Below are positions 1 through 10,031 of a DNA stretch of 64,000 bases, piece after piece. The position numbers and the translations under genes are program-made. The stretch is from Leguminivora glycinivorella (lineage: Eukaryota; Arthropoda; Insecta; Lepidoptera; Tortricidae): positions 24,905,848 to 24,969,847 of the forward strand of contig NC_062979.1 in the NCBI RefSeq assembly GCF_023078275.1. Direction: 5' to 3'. Every line of letters begins with the position of its first letter. Positions within the stretch are counted from its first letter, which is position 1. The notes beneath the pieces are model-generated. The model was not told the DNA's origin. It saw only the letters and a program-made list of their open reading frames with translations, and did no database searches.

Positions 1-106
1 AGGCTGAGGCGTAGGGTTAGAGCCGGCGTAGCTTTATTTGACGTTCATATGCGCATTGTAATATGCCTACTTGAAAAATAAATATTTCATTTTCATTTTC
101 ATTTAT
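1..106 (+). repeat. 3' part of a SINE with ATTTTC-type tail
   Basis: The window opens inside a retroposon. Its first bases (GGCTGAGGCG) match the end of the tRNA-like head at 16783-16860, and it ends in an A/T-rich reiterated tail (ATTTTC units), as expected for a tRNA-derived SINE truncated by the window edge. The family identity is inferred from that single shared stretch. Confidence 0.5.
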
Positions 107-111
107 CTTTC

Positions 112-218
112 TGTCTATCTATAGCAGCCTTTAAAGCGCCCGTCTTCGGGCATAGACCTCCTCTCCGTTTCTCCACGCTTGTCGGTCCATTGCAATCCGC
201 ATCCAGTTATCGCCAGCC
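112..218 (-). pseudogene. RTE-type LINE fragment, C-terminal end of reverse transcriptase ORF
   Basis: Minus-strand translation gives a segment with NWMRIAMDRQAWRN followed by a Tyr-Ala-Arg stretch. This is the kind of C-terminal tail seen in RTE/BovB-like LINEs (Asn-Trp, Ala-x-Asp-Arg, Trp-Arg). It is about 33 codons long, without the polymerase core, so it is a dead fragment. Compare the longer related fragments at 20520-20695 and 34310-34790. Confidence 0.55.
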
Positions 219-219
219 A

Positions 220-355
220 GATAGTAGTATATAAATATATGGACTATTAAATCTATATCATTACAACTTTACCTATATTTAGCTTAAGATAGTAGTATAT
301 AAATATATGGACTATTAAATCTATATCATTACAACTTTACCTATATTTAGCTTAC
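220..355. repeat. 68-bp tandem duplication, two copies
   Basis: The AT-rich segment beginning GATAGTAGTATATAAATA occurs at 220 and again at 288, in direct tandem and apparently identical over 67-68 bases. It has no coding potential. 356-591 holds nothing I recognise. Confidence 0.85.
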
Positions 356-591
356 TAGCGAGCTAATTTCATTCACTCATGAATGTAAAACTAGCAAACT
401 AAAAATAGAAGATGATATAGAAGTTTTTAATGAGCTGCCGTGGTCGTATTTATTCGGTTCTGCGGTCGCGTGGGTATCATTCAAACATTTTACCTACGTA
501 GTTATTTGCGAGTTGCGGGATTATTATGTAGACATACCGCGAACAGTGGTTTGACCGAATCTGGGAACGGAAAATGAATTTATTACCATAT

Positions 592-838
592 CACAGTATA
601 ATAAAGAGTACTATCGTACAGTATGGCCACTCCCGCTGCCCGCTAAAAGTGCCGCCCACCCCCTCTCGGTTACCTCACAGTTACCGCCTGTCAAAACAAA
701 AACTTTAAAACACAAACAGTCGACTTGTCATATTTCACTCATATAAGCATAGTCACCGTTCACCTACACGAGCTTAGACTGTGTGCTAGGAACGCGCCTC
801 TTTCAATATATTTGATCGCCAGTGTCCGAGGTGTGACC
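592..838. repeat. Dispersed repeat family M, copy 1
   Basis: Begins CACAGTATAATAAAGAGTAC and ends near AGTGTCCGAG. The reverse complement of almost the whole segment is found at 19612-19844, and its first half again at 50149-50287. All three share the same outer edge, suggesting a non-autonomous element with a defined terminus. I saw no terminal inverted repeat and no coding sequence. 839-958 shows nothing recognisable. Confidence 0.75.
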
Positions 839-958
839 ATACTAAGTACTATTTTCGTTCCGTGAATATTTGTCTCACATAACCCATTCGGAAAGGACTT
901 TCCTTCCCTTTCTAGATTCATCGATCATTAAATATTTTGGAATATAATAATTTCGTCA

Positions 959-1013
959 TAGATAATCTGAAAAGCAGTATGTATGTAACACATACTGCTT
1001 TTCAGATTATCTA
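959..1013. repeat. Perfect 24-bp hairpin
   Basis: Bases 959-982 and 990-1013 are exact reverse complements around a 7-base loop. It stands 14 bases from the left end of the mariner element but is not part of its terminal repeat. Confidence 0.85.
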
Positions 1014-1027
1014 CTTACATGGTAATA

Positions 1028-2277
1028 TTGGGTTGGTAAGAAAGTAATGAGCGAATCATAACCAATATTGTAATTTTTATTTAATTTATTATTTTAATCA
1101 TTTATCAAAAATATAACGGCCTTCGTTATCTACTACTTGTCTCCATCGTTCTGGTAAAGAATGAATAGCATCGGCGAAGAAGTTCTTAGGTTTAGATTCA
1201 AAAAACTCAGCTATGTACTGTCGTAGATGGGCTTGATCATCGAACTTTTTTTCATTCAAGGCATTGCTTAGCGATCTGAACAATGCGTAATCCGTAGGTG
1301 CCAAGTCTGGAGAGTACGGTGGATGAGGTATCACTTTCCAACCTAGCTCCAATAGCTTTAGCCGAGTCACTTTTGCAATGTGTGGGCGAGCATTGTCGTG
1401 TAAGAAAAAACTTTAGCATGCTGTGGACGATTCTGACAGATTTTTTGGTTTAAATTTTCAAGCTGATTACAGTATACTGATGCGGTAACAGTCATTCCAC
1501 TTGGTAGGAGTTCCCAGTGAATAATACCATGAATATCCCACCAAACGGACAGCATAACTTTTTTCGGGTGAGGCTCTGTTTTTGGTGCCTCTATTCCTTT
1601 TTCGTTTGGAGCTAGCCACTGACGTTTGCGTGTGTGATTTATATATAAGACACATTTTTCATCTCCAGTGATAAGATGGTCCAACCAGTTGAATGTGCGG
1701 CGAAAAGACAGAAGTTGTATGCAGATATCGGCACGGCGGTTTAGTTGATCTCTATCAAGTTCATGCGGTATCCAAACACTGTATTTGTAGTTTTTTCCCA
1801 ACTCGTGTAAATGTGTTTCTATGGTGACATGAGAGCAGCCTAACTCGGTAGCAAGAGTACGACTCGTTAGCCTCGGATCTCCTTCAATTAAGGTTTTTAA
1901 TTTGGCTACATCAATCTTCACCGGTCGACCAGACTTAGGTTGATCTGATAATGAAAAGTCGCCACTACGAAACCGCTGGAACCATCGTTTCGCCGTGGCC
2001 TCAGACACAACTTCAGGAGCAACACGCTGACATATATTACGCACTGCTTCGGCGGCTGAATGGCCAGACTGAAATTCATATAGTAAGCAATGCCTTACAT
2101 GCACTTTTAATTCGTCCATTTTCTTCCTTATCACAGCTCGGCGACAGCTAGTGAATGACTGACGAGAAACTGTGCGACTCGCCCTTTATATACTTTCGAC
2201 CATAGAAGATTCTAGAACTCTCTCAAAAATTTTATGTGGAATTCAATCGATCGCTCATTACTTTCTTACCAACCCAA
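1028..2277 (-). mobile_element. mariner transposon (Tc1/mariner superfamily), nearly complete
   Basis: A 1250-bp element bounded by perfect 27-bp inverted terminal repeats (1028-1054 and 2251-2277, outermost bases TTGGGTTGGTAAG) and flanked on both sides by TA (1026-1027 and 2278-2279), the target duplicated by mariner elements. The length is typical for the family (about 1.3 kb). One transposase gene occupies the interior on the minus strand and carries a single frameshift. Confidence 0.95.
1098..2134 (-). pseudogene. mariner transposase, one frameshift
   Basis: Minus-strand gene in two frames: 2134-1367 (N-terminal 255 codons) and 1370-1098 (C-terminal 90 codons). It would catalyse cut-and-paste transposition. 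The N-terminal part has the two helix-turn-helix regions and the mariner signature WIPHEL; the first catalytic Asp lies in ITGDEK. The second Asp (LHDNARPH, read just upstream of 1370) and third Asp (YSPDLAPTDY) are 34 residues apart, so this is a DD34D catalytic triad. The frame breaks in a run of six T (minus strand) just before LHDN; one base fewer than the frame needs. The likely start is the Met of MDELKV at 2119, since the in-frame upstream Met adds only five residues. As it stands the copy cannot make an active enzyme without frameshifting. Confidence 0.9.
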
Positions 2278-2279
2278 TA

Positions 2280-3107
2280 TTTCCAATACCAGCACAAATT
2301 CTATTCGTCTGTCTCAAGAAATTTTAGCTCACAAAACTATTTTAAGCCACTCGAGACCTTGTTTATAAAATTATACAAAAAGCAAATAAGAATCACAAAA
2401 ATCCCGAAAACTTTATCAAGGTAACCTTTCCAACAATAGAATTGAAAAGGCTTATCATTATATCCTATTATTCGGGCCCGATTCCATTCGTCGGAAAAAC
2501 CCGAAACTCACCCTTGTTTTTACAACTCCAATGTCAAAGGCCAGAAGCGCAATTCTGATGTAGCAACTTGGTACGGTTTTTGATATTTTATGATAGCGGT
2601 CGCGGATACTGTCCCCATTGGGCGAATACAACTCTGTTCCACCTCATTGCTACGTAGCATTTCTTAGGGCGTGCAAAACATGACATCCCATTGCGTGCGT
2701 GTACTTGATTTTGACGACCATGAACAGTCGAGATGGACAGTGTCATGCATGACAAAAAGACCACACGGTTTGACTCTGAACGGCTGTCAAATTTGGGTTT
2801 TGTAGGAGATGTTTATTTTGTACGGTACTTCAATTAGGTATTTAGTCTGTGATTGATATTGATGCAAAACGATGTTCGGCCCAATTCGAAGAACGCTTCT
2901 TCTTAGAACGATGATCTTTCATTCTGAAATCATAATTATAGATTCAGAATGAACAAAACTGCAAAATTGACTATTGCCGACACACATTCTTAGTTTTCCA
3001 AATTATGAATTTCTCAGCTTGATCTGATTCAGACTTTGAAAGGTCGGCCTAAAAGATTATTCCGGTATGTTATTGATAAAAGTGATATGTTTTCAACTAA
3101 TAACTTA
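2280..3107. other. No gene recognised
   Basis: AT-rich sequence right of the mariner. No long open frame, tRNA-like box or clear terminal repeat was seen. Confidence 0.5.
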
Positions 3108-3340
3108 ACCACAAAATTAAAATTTTGAAAAAACCTCGACCACGAAATAGTAAACAGATTCTCATGAAACATGGCTAAAAACACTCCCGACTAACTCAGC
3201 TTTCAAACCAAAAAAAAAACTAAATCTAAATCGGTTCATCCGTTCGGGAGCTACAATGCCACAGACAGACACACACACAGACAGACAGACGGACACGTCA
3301 AACTTATAACACCCCGTCGTTTTTGCGTCGGGGGTTAAAA
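3108..3340 (+). repeat. Dispersed repeat family A, copy 1
   Basis: Starts near CACAAAATTAAAATTTTG, passes through a CAGACAGACA microsatellite and ends in GTCGTTTTTGCGTCGGGGGT. The same order recurs at 3962-4236, 19274-19603 (minus), 22051-22318 (minus) and 60912-61176, with a fragment at 24307-24360. Copies differ mainly in the length of the central CAGA array. No coding capacity is seen. Confidence 0.85.
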
Positions 3341-3418
3341 ACCGTCAGTGTTTGATTTGGGCCGATTGTATGTGTGACGCTGATACCCGTAAATCACCAA
3401 GATAATCACCAAGATAAG

Positions 3419-3605
3419 GTAAGGGCATTTATTTGTGTGATGAGCACAGATATTTGTTCCTGAGTCATGGATGTTTTCTATGTATATAAGTATTTATATA
3501 TTATATATATCGTTGTCTGAGTACCCACAACACAAGCCTTCTTGAGCTTACCGTGGGCCTCAGTCAATTTGTGTAAGAATGTCCTATAATATTTATTTAT
3601 TTATT
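3419..3605 (+). repeat. SINE family E, body and tail
   Basis: Contains GTAAGGGCATTTATTTGTGT followed by the body shared with 20028-20225, 27240-27437 (minus) and 58228-58330. The tRNA-like head with its B box is missing here, so this copy is 5' truncated. It ends in a TTTATTTATTTATT tail. Confidence 0.8.
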
Positions 3606-3961
3606 TTATTTATAATCCAAGTCACGTCAAAACCAATCCAACACTATTATCAAATTGTAAAAACGGAATTGTGTACAAATCCTATTTGTTTCCGCCACTC
3701 GGATGTCAAAGGCCGTGTTGTTCACGTGTAAGCCTTATTCTATACATATTCGGTGTTTTTCACAGGCTTCTAGGAGATCTAGGTCAAAGGGACACACCGT
3801 TGTGAGGAAAATAATACTTTTAGCAAAGTATAGACTAAAATGGTTGAGCTCATTGAAATGTATCTTTAAAAAGATCTTTTGACAAAAATAACGATTGATC
3901 TTACATTAAGGTCAATTATTATGTTCTACCGACACTTTCGAAATAACGACCTCATAAAATA

Positions 3962-4236
3962 TAACCACAAAATTATGTAAAATTTTGAAAAAACCTCCGA
4001 CTGCGACGTAGTTGACCGATTTTCATGAAACATGGCTAAGACCACCACTCCCGACTCACTCAGCTTTCAGACAAAAAAAAAACTAAATCTAAATCGGTTC
4101 ATCCGTTCGGGAGCTACGATGCCACAGACAGACACACACACAGACAGACACACAGACAGACAGAAAGTCAGACAGACGGACAGACAGACACGTCAAACTT
4201 ATAACACCCGTCGTTTTTGCGTCGGGGGTTAAAAAT
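3962..4236 (+). repeat. Dispersed repeat family A, copy 2
   Basis: Same order of blocks as 3108-3340, same orientation and only about 620 bp away. The central CAGACAGA/CACA array is longer (about 4127-4191). The chance open frame through it has no homologue I recognise. 3606-3961 shows no gene. Confidence 0.85.
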
Positions 4237-4339
4237 TGACCAATAATGACCCTCAGCCATCATGAGGAACCGAGGAAGAAGAAGACCGACACTTCTCACT
4301 TAGTAATCATTGGGCCTACTGAAAACCTGACTCATCGGT

Positions 4340-4646
4340 CAGTACGCGCCATCCCATCATGACGAATATAGTCAACGTATACGCTAAGCCCCCCAAGGAG
4401 TGGAATGCCCTGCCTGAGTCTGTGTTTCCACATGAGTACAATCCAGGTCTCTTTAAAGCAAGAGTAAATAGGTATCTCATAGGTAAGCGTGCTCCACCTG
4501 CATCATCACTTACCAGGTGTGATCGTGGTCAAACGTCTACCTATTCATACTATAAAAAAAAAACAAAAACGCTAGTATGTGCCATAGCTGCTAGGACTGC
4601 GTTTGACACCAACGTGCTTGATGATACCTGCAATTTTATCACTTAA
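4340..4646 (+). pseudogene. Jockey/R1-like LINE fragment, C-terminal end of reverse transcriptase ORF
   Basis: The open frame 4359-4646 contains EWNALPESVFPHEYN followed by a Phe-Lys-x-Arg-Val-x-Arg-Tyr-Leu segment. This resembles the extreme C-terminus of Jockey/R1-type LINE ORF2 proteins (Trp-Asn-x-Leu-Pro, then Phe-Pro). Only this tail is present; the endonuclease and polymerase domains are missing. The assignment rests on these short motifs. Confidence 0.55.
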
Positions 4647-4867
4647 CTATCTACGTGGATGAAGTATCCGCCACGTTCTGGCAAGTATGCTATTGTGAGA
4701 GTGACAGGTGTCTTATCCACGTTGATAAGTGATAAGATTGGAAGCATCATAGCCCTACAGGTACCTTTGTCCACAGCAACCAACCTTTTCATATAGGGTA
4801 AGCTAATTCTCATTCTGCGCTCTGTCGGGTCACTATCAAATTTACCTTATCGCTAAAAGACTATATA

Positions 4868-5340
4868 GCTGACACGTCTGGATTGTGTTATGTCTTTGTG
4901 GCTACGTAGACATGAATGCTAAATGTGTCTTTAGCAAAACGTCTGGATCTTAAAACGTAACAATTTAAAATTATCTAACTGCAAAACATCTTCATCTTCG
5001 AATGTCTGTATTACAAAACAGACATGAACACTAAACAGTCAAGGAGCAAAAAATCTGTATTGTTTAATGTTTTTATTGCTAAATAGAATAAACGCCAAAC
5101 GACCCGTTAGCAAAACGTCTGGTTTTAAAATGCTTAAGTGTCTTGAGAATTCAAACCTTCTCGCACTGTTAATAAGAACTGTTCTGTTACATATTTATAA
5201 ACCATGGCGATGACACATTATATTTCCGGACGTTTTGCTACTGAATAGTTCTGTGTTGACGTCAATTAACTAACTACACTTTTGGCTTTTTAGATATGCT
5301 AATCATACGGACTATGTATATTTCCAGACGTTTGGCTACT
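4868..5340. repeat. Degenerate array of the motif GCAAAACGTCTGG in mirrored orientation
   Basis: The motif TTAGCAAAACGTCTGG occurs at about 4931 and 5106, weaker forms at 4868 and 4978, and the reverse-complement form (GGACGTTTTGC, AGACGTTTGGC) at about 5227 and 5325. Units on the left point one way and units on the right the other. No ORF is present. It resembles in plan the elements at 25848-26765 and 31221-34229. Confidence 0.5.
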
Positions 5341-5630
5341 CATTCATTCTAAGTCTTAGCCATCCAGTTAAATTTACTTTTTGCTGATTGAGTATTCTAC
5401 TTTCATGTCATCCCAGCTGAATTGACTTTATAGAATAGAATAGAATAGAATAGAATAGAATCGTTTATTGCATGTCACAAACCAGATATAAAGGTGTTAC
5501 ATATAATGTGTGGTTAGTTTTGTGTGACGTCCTGTAAGGACACAGCAAATCTAATACTTACATCTAACTTAAATATAATGTTTAACAATATATTTATATC
5601 TTAACAATAGTAGGAACTCTGGTACATTAC

Positions 5631-8461
5631 TTAATCATATGTCTCGTTAAAGTAATCTTTAATACTGTAGTAACATTTATTAATTAGGAATATTTTTAAC
5701 TTATTTTTAAAGGACTTGAGGTTTTTTAAGCTTTTTATAGAATTCGGAAGGTGATTATAAATTTTTATGCACATAAAATGAGGACTAGATGTAACAAGCT
5801 TTAATGATGAGAAAGGCAATTCTAGTTTGTTTAGGTTGCGATTGTTTCTTCTATTATTAATGAGTGGTGAATAAAGATCGAAATGTTTTCTGACAAATTT
5901 GCTGGTTTCAAAGATGTACATCGAGGCAAGAGTGAGTATCTGGTGTTTAATGAAATATGGTTTGCAGGAGTCGAGTTGGTCTATATTTACTAGTATTCTG
6001 ATGCATTTCTTTTGTAGAAGGAAAATATTTTCAATTTCACAACTATTTCCCCACAATACGAGACCGTAGGATAACCTAGAGTATGCATATGCGTAGTATG
6101 CAGTAAGGGCAGTTTCGAAGTCCGTGGCTCGTTTCAGATGGTGAAGTGCATAAATAAAAGAAGACAACTTTTTCGATAGTTTCTGAATGTGAGATTTCCA
6201 GGTCATATTACTGTCTAAGTCTAATCCTAATAAAGTAGCTGTATTTACATGTTCTATCTGTATGTTCTGATAATTTATATTTAATGGCAAAGCAGTTTTT
6301 TGACTAGGTTTGAATTGAATTGCTTTTGTTTTGTTTAAATTAAGTTGAAGATTATGTACATGTAACCAATTTGTAATTGAATTTAATACTGACTCTAATT
6401 TAGTTGTGCAATCATGACTATCACTACACGGTATTATAACTGAGACGTCGTCGGCAAACAGCGTACAATGATCGTCTATTATGTCAGGAAGGTCATTTAT
6501 ATATATAAGAAATAACAAACACCCTAAGACACTTCCCTGGGGTATAGAGCCTGTTACAGGTACTCTATCAGATCTGACATATTCGATTTTCCCTGTCTCG
6601 AAGTTTACATTTTGTACGTCTACATATTGAAAGCGATTTGAAAAATATGTCTTAAACCATTGCAGGGCTATTCCTCTGACTCCTGTATTGTAAAGTTTGT
6701 CTAACAAAATTTGGTGGCAGACACGATCGTATGCTTTACTCATATCTAGTAAGAGGCCGACTGCATAGTTTTTACTATTTATGATATTTATAACTTGTTT
6801 AATGTACTTGTAGACTGCGAAAGTAGTAGAGCGGTTTTTTCTAAAACCGTTTTGATTTTCGTTTAAAATGTTAAATTTTTCATAGAAGGAATAAAGACGT
6901 GATATCATGGCAGTTTCATATATTTTTGCTGATGTAGGTAACAGAGCTATTGGTCGGTAGTTATTCAAGTCTGTACTGTCACCTTTTTTATGAACAGGTT
7001 TTATTATTGAGATTTTTAGAGCGTCTGGAAAGGTGCCTTCAGAAAATGATTGATTTATAATATTAATATAGTAAACGGTATAGTCAGGATCTCTGCACAA
7101 TATTTTATCAATGTGGGAGGAATCTCGTCTATACCACACGATGATTTGTTTTTAAGATTTTTTAATATTTTATACATTTCTGGTGGCTCTACTTGGCTAA
7201 GGAAAAATGAGTTTATATTAGCATTTTTCAGTGGAAGTTTTGTTGCCGATGTCTGATTTGAATTTCCGATAGAGGAAAAGTACTTGTTAAATATATTCGC
7301 CACCTCTTTAGGGTTAATGAGCAGATCGTTGTGTTTGGTTTTTATATGAACATTATTTTTATTTCTTGGTTTGTATTTATTTGTCTCTGTATTTATTATT
7401 TGCCACATGGATTTAGTTTTATTGTCGGAGCTTAGGAATTTTTGTTTATTATTTAATTTTTTTGACGTGTGTACTGCCTTTTTTAGAACTTTACTGTATT
7501 GTTTATAATAATTTTGTACAATTTTATTTTGTGATTGTGATGCGAGTAGTTTTAATGCCCTTTTATTACGGCAAGATATTTTTAATCCAGGTGTTAAACG
7601 AGATTTTTGAGGTTGTAGTTTAATCGTTACTTTTGGAATACATTTATTCAGAGTTTGTTTTAATATTTCATCAAATGAGTTATAATTTTCGTTTGCACAT
7701 TTATTTGTTGAGAGTATATTATACCAGTTTATTAATGCGAGTTCGGTTTTAAAGTACTGCATATTTTTCATACTATAAATTCTTTTATGGGTTGTCCAGT
7801 TTTTTACTATTGGTGTAATTATAGGGGTTTTAAACAATATACCTCTATGGTCTGAAAATCCTAGATCTTCAATATTAAGTTCAGAGTCATTTATTTTAAA
7901 ATTAGTAAACATTAAATCGATACATGAGGACCTATCGCGTGTGACGCGTGTAGGCCCATTTACTCTTTGATGGAAATTATGTGCGAGCATGACGTTGGAT
8001 AGTCTAAACTTGTTGTTATTATTGAGAAGAAAGTCTATGTTAAAATCACCTCCGATTACAATGTTTTTGTTCTTATCTTTTACTGAGATTAATTTAAGGA
8101 GTTCATTTACACATGAATAGAAAACTTCAATTTCTCTTTTACTATTTGGGTAGTAAACATTTATAATCAACAAGTCTGATTTCGGTATTTCTACTGCGCA
8201 AACTTCAAAAATGAGTTCTCTTGATATAGAAGAGATATCAAGGCGTTCACGAGATTCTAACGAGTTATGCGTTAGGATCAAAACGCCTCCTCCTTCGTGC
8301 TGTTCACGACAGAAAGACGAACTTACATTAAAATTTGGTATATTTATTAATTGTTTCTTTTCTTTATTAAGCCAGGACTCTGTAATACATATTACTTGTA
8401 AATTTGTGTCTTTTTCTGTATGCGCTTGTAGGAGGTGGGTTTTGTTCCAAAGGCTTTGCAT
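5631..8461 (-). pseudogene. LINE ORF2, endonuclease and reverse transcriptase, one frameshift
   Basis: Read in two frames: 8461-7055 (468 codons) and 7139-5631 (502 codons), which overlap around 7065-7139. The first carries an APE-type endonuclease with ITESWL, GGDFNID and SDH-type active-site motifs, then a linker and the start of the polymerase (SSCGIDEIPP). The second continues the reverse transcriptase: RPIALLPTSAKIYE, GFRKNRSTT, LLLDMSKAYDRV (motif A), PQGSVLGCLLF, and LFADDVSVI with the catalytic Asp-Asp. The joined product would be of normal LINE ORF2 length (about 940 residues). A single frameshift at roughly 7065, after ILTIPFT and before INQSFSEG, is the only break I see, so the insertion is probably young. 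It would nick target DNA and copy its own RNA. Confidence 0.9.
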
Positions 8462-8486
8462 GTTTTGGAAAAAAATATGAGATTTA

Positions 8487-9851
8487 TTAGGCTCGAAAGG
8501 AAGAATTAGTCGTGCAGGTGTTATTCAAGTCGTCGCTGCTATGATGGTCGTTCGTATCTCGGGAGTGATACGCGGTGGCCGCGGCGGGGGTATTACATGA
8601 CGTGCGGTTCTGTATGTCTTGGCCGGTGTGGTGAGGGTTGCTTTGATAATGTTTCTTCTCCACGTCCTTGAAGGTCTCAACATTAGTAGGCTGCCGGTTA
8701 TCAGGGCTTCCGTGTTCTGGGTTCATCTGGGTATGTTCAGGTTGTTTAGTCGGAGATGGTAAATATTCGCAGCCACTTATAAATATTTTATCCTGTCTTA
8801 CTATGGGGCGCAGACCACGTTTGCGCGCTTCCCTGATGGTATTCCTGATTTCTTGTCTTTTTTTCAGTTCTGCGGTGTCCAGAAAATCGGAGATAGCCAG
8901 ACCTGTGTTCTTAAAAATGTGTTTGTTGTGTAAAATGTAGTTCTTCATACGTTTACTTATCAGTTCTATCTCGATAGGCCTTCGGTACCCTCGCTTTCCT
9001 ATTCTTTTTATGTCCTCAATAAAGGCATTTATATCTGTGCCCAGGAATTCACGAAACACATTGGTTACACGTTGTATAAGTACTTGCCAATTTTCTTCAG
9101 GGTATTCATCCAAACCGTATAGTACTATTGTTTTGTTCACGTAACTTGCATTAGTAGTTTTCTGTCCTGTCTCTTCAATCTTGCTTTTAAGTGCATTTAA
9201 CTCGTTTCGTAATTTAAAATGCTTGTTTTCTAATTCTTTTATAAGTTCACTATTTGCATTTAAGCTTTCTTGCAGTCGTCCTTGTTCCTGGGTTAACGTA
9301 GTCGAGTTATGAGATATGTCATGTTTAAGATCGTTTATTTTCAAGTTAAACTCGGCAATGAGGGTCTCCTTAATGTTATTCGTTATAGATTCTATTAGAG
9401 TTTCTTTCATTACTTCAAATTCTTTTTTAATCAGGTGGCTAAATCTGTCAAAAGTTATGTTATCTGCGCTGGTCGCCTCTGCTTCCCGAGAAGTTTTAGC
9501 ATGGCGAGGTGCTGAGGGCGTGGAAAAAGGGGTGGTAATGTCTATGTGTGTGTCTTCCAGCATATTCAAAATTTCCGTATCATCACTGGTTTTATTTGCG
9601 TCTTTTATACCTCTGTCCATTAGTCTCAGACCCGCCGGGGATGCGGGGGTCTCGTCGTCCCGCCGACGCGAGCGTCGTGTGACCTGTGTACAGGAAGGGC
9701 ATATCCACTGTGCTCTTAACCTGGACTGTTTTTCTCTAAATATAGCTGACGTTATATTAACGCATGAATAGTGATAGCACGATTTGCATGTTGTGCAAAA
9801 CAGACGATCTATTCTTTCTACATATAAATCACATCCTGGACAACTATACAT
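8487..9851 (-). CDS. LINE ORF1, PHD-finger and L1-like RNA-binding protein
   Basis: An intact 454-codon frame. Residues about 4-55 form a PHD-like zinc finger (CPGC, CTTC, HYSC, WICPSC). After a low-complexity linker, residues about 140-230 look like a coiled coil (heptad Leu/Ile with many Glu/Lys/Asn). Residues about 240-365 match the RRM-like and C-terminal domain of CR1/Jockey ORF1 proteins (TIVLYGLDEYPEENW; IGKRGYRRPIEIEL). The tail is Pro/His/Asn/Thr-rich. Such proteins bind the element's RNA and act as chaperones in the retrotransposition particle. The start at 9851 is chosen because the zinc finger begins at once. It is mobile-element, not host, coding sequence. Confidence 0.9.
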   Translation of the reverse strand: MYSCPGCDLYVERIDRLFCTTCKSCYHYSCVNITSAIFREKQSRLRAQWICPSCTQVTRRSRRRDDETPASPAGLRLMDRGIKDANKTSDDTEILNMLEDTHIDITTPFSTPSAPRHAKTSREAEATSADNITFDRFSHLIKKEFEVMKETLIESITNNIKETLIAEFNLKINDLKHDISHNSTTLTQEQGRLQESLNANSELIKELENKHFKLRNELNALKSKIEETGQKTTNASYVNKTIVLYGLDEYPEENWQVLIQRVTNVFREFLGTDINAFIEDIKRIGKRGYRRPIEIELISKRMKNYILHNKHIFKNTGLAISDFLDTAELKKRQEIRNTIREARKRGLRPIVRQDKIFISGCEYLPSPTKQPEHTQMNPEHGSPDNRQPTNVETFKDVEKKHYQSNPHHTGQDIQNRTSCNTPAAATAYHSRDTNDHHSSDDLNNTCTTNSSFRA

Positions 9852-9903
9852 TTTGACTGTTTTATTACGTATTCTGTTTTTCTTTTGTTTCTAGAGTACT
9901 CAC

Positions 9904-10008
9904 CATCCCATGAGGAACACCGTCAAGTTATACGCGAGTATCTTCTCCAGCACACTAGTATCAGAAGTCGAGGACCTGCTAGCAAGCTGTATCCATAGCA
10001 ACCAAACT
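9904..10008 (-). pseudogene. Partial tandem copy of exon 5 with splice donor
   Basis: About 105 bases that repeat the 3' part of the exon at 10032-10221, offset by 128 bp. In the right frame it reads WLLW, then QLASRSSTSD, then EKILAYNLTVFLMG, against WLLW...KILAYTLTVFLMG in the real exon. The donor GTGAGT (9898-9903 on the plus strand as ACTCAC) is kept. The 5' half of the exon, including the acceptor and the Cys-Pro motif, is absent, and only about 23 bases separate it from the true donor. It could not be spliced in as a normal exon, so I call it a pseudo-exon. Many third-position differences show it is not recent. Confidence 0.82.
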
Positions 10009-10031
10009 CCTTTTGTTTGTATAGTACTCAC

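Larger units (their letters stand above)
5430..9895 (-). mobile_element. CR1/Jockey-superfamily LINE, almost full length
   Basis: A minus-strand non-LTR retrotransposon of about 4.4 kb. From its 5' end (about 9895) come ORF1 (9851-8487), a 25-bp gap, ORF2 (8461-5631, one frameshift), about 170 bp of 3' UTR, and a reiterated tail that reads ATTCT on the element's strand (5430-5461). A PHD-finger ORF1 and a pentameric tail fit the CR1 branch; Daphne-type elements of insects are an alternative. It lies about 10 bp beyond the splice donor of the duplicated exon 5 copy, within an intron of the host gene and in the same orientation. Confidence 0.88.

Noticed and set aside
8668..9771. Plus-strand frames of 90 and 151 codons opposite the LINE
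   Set aside because: Antisense shadows of the strongly supported ORF1 on the minus strand.
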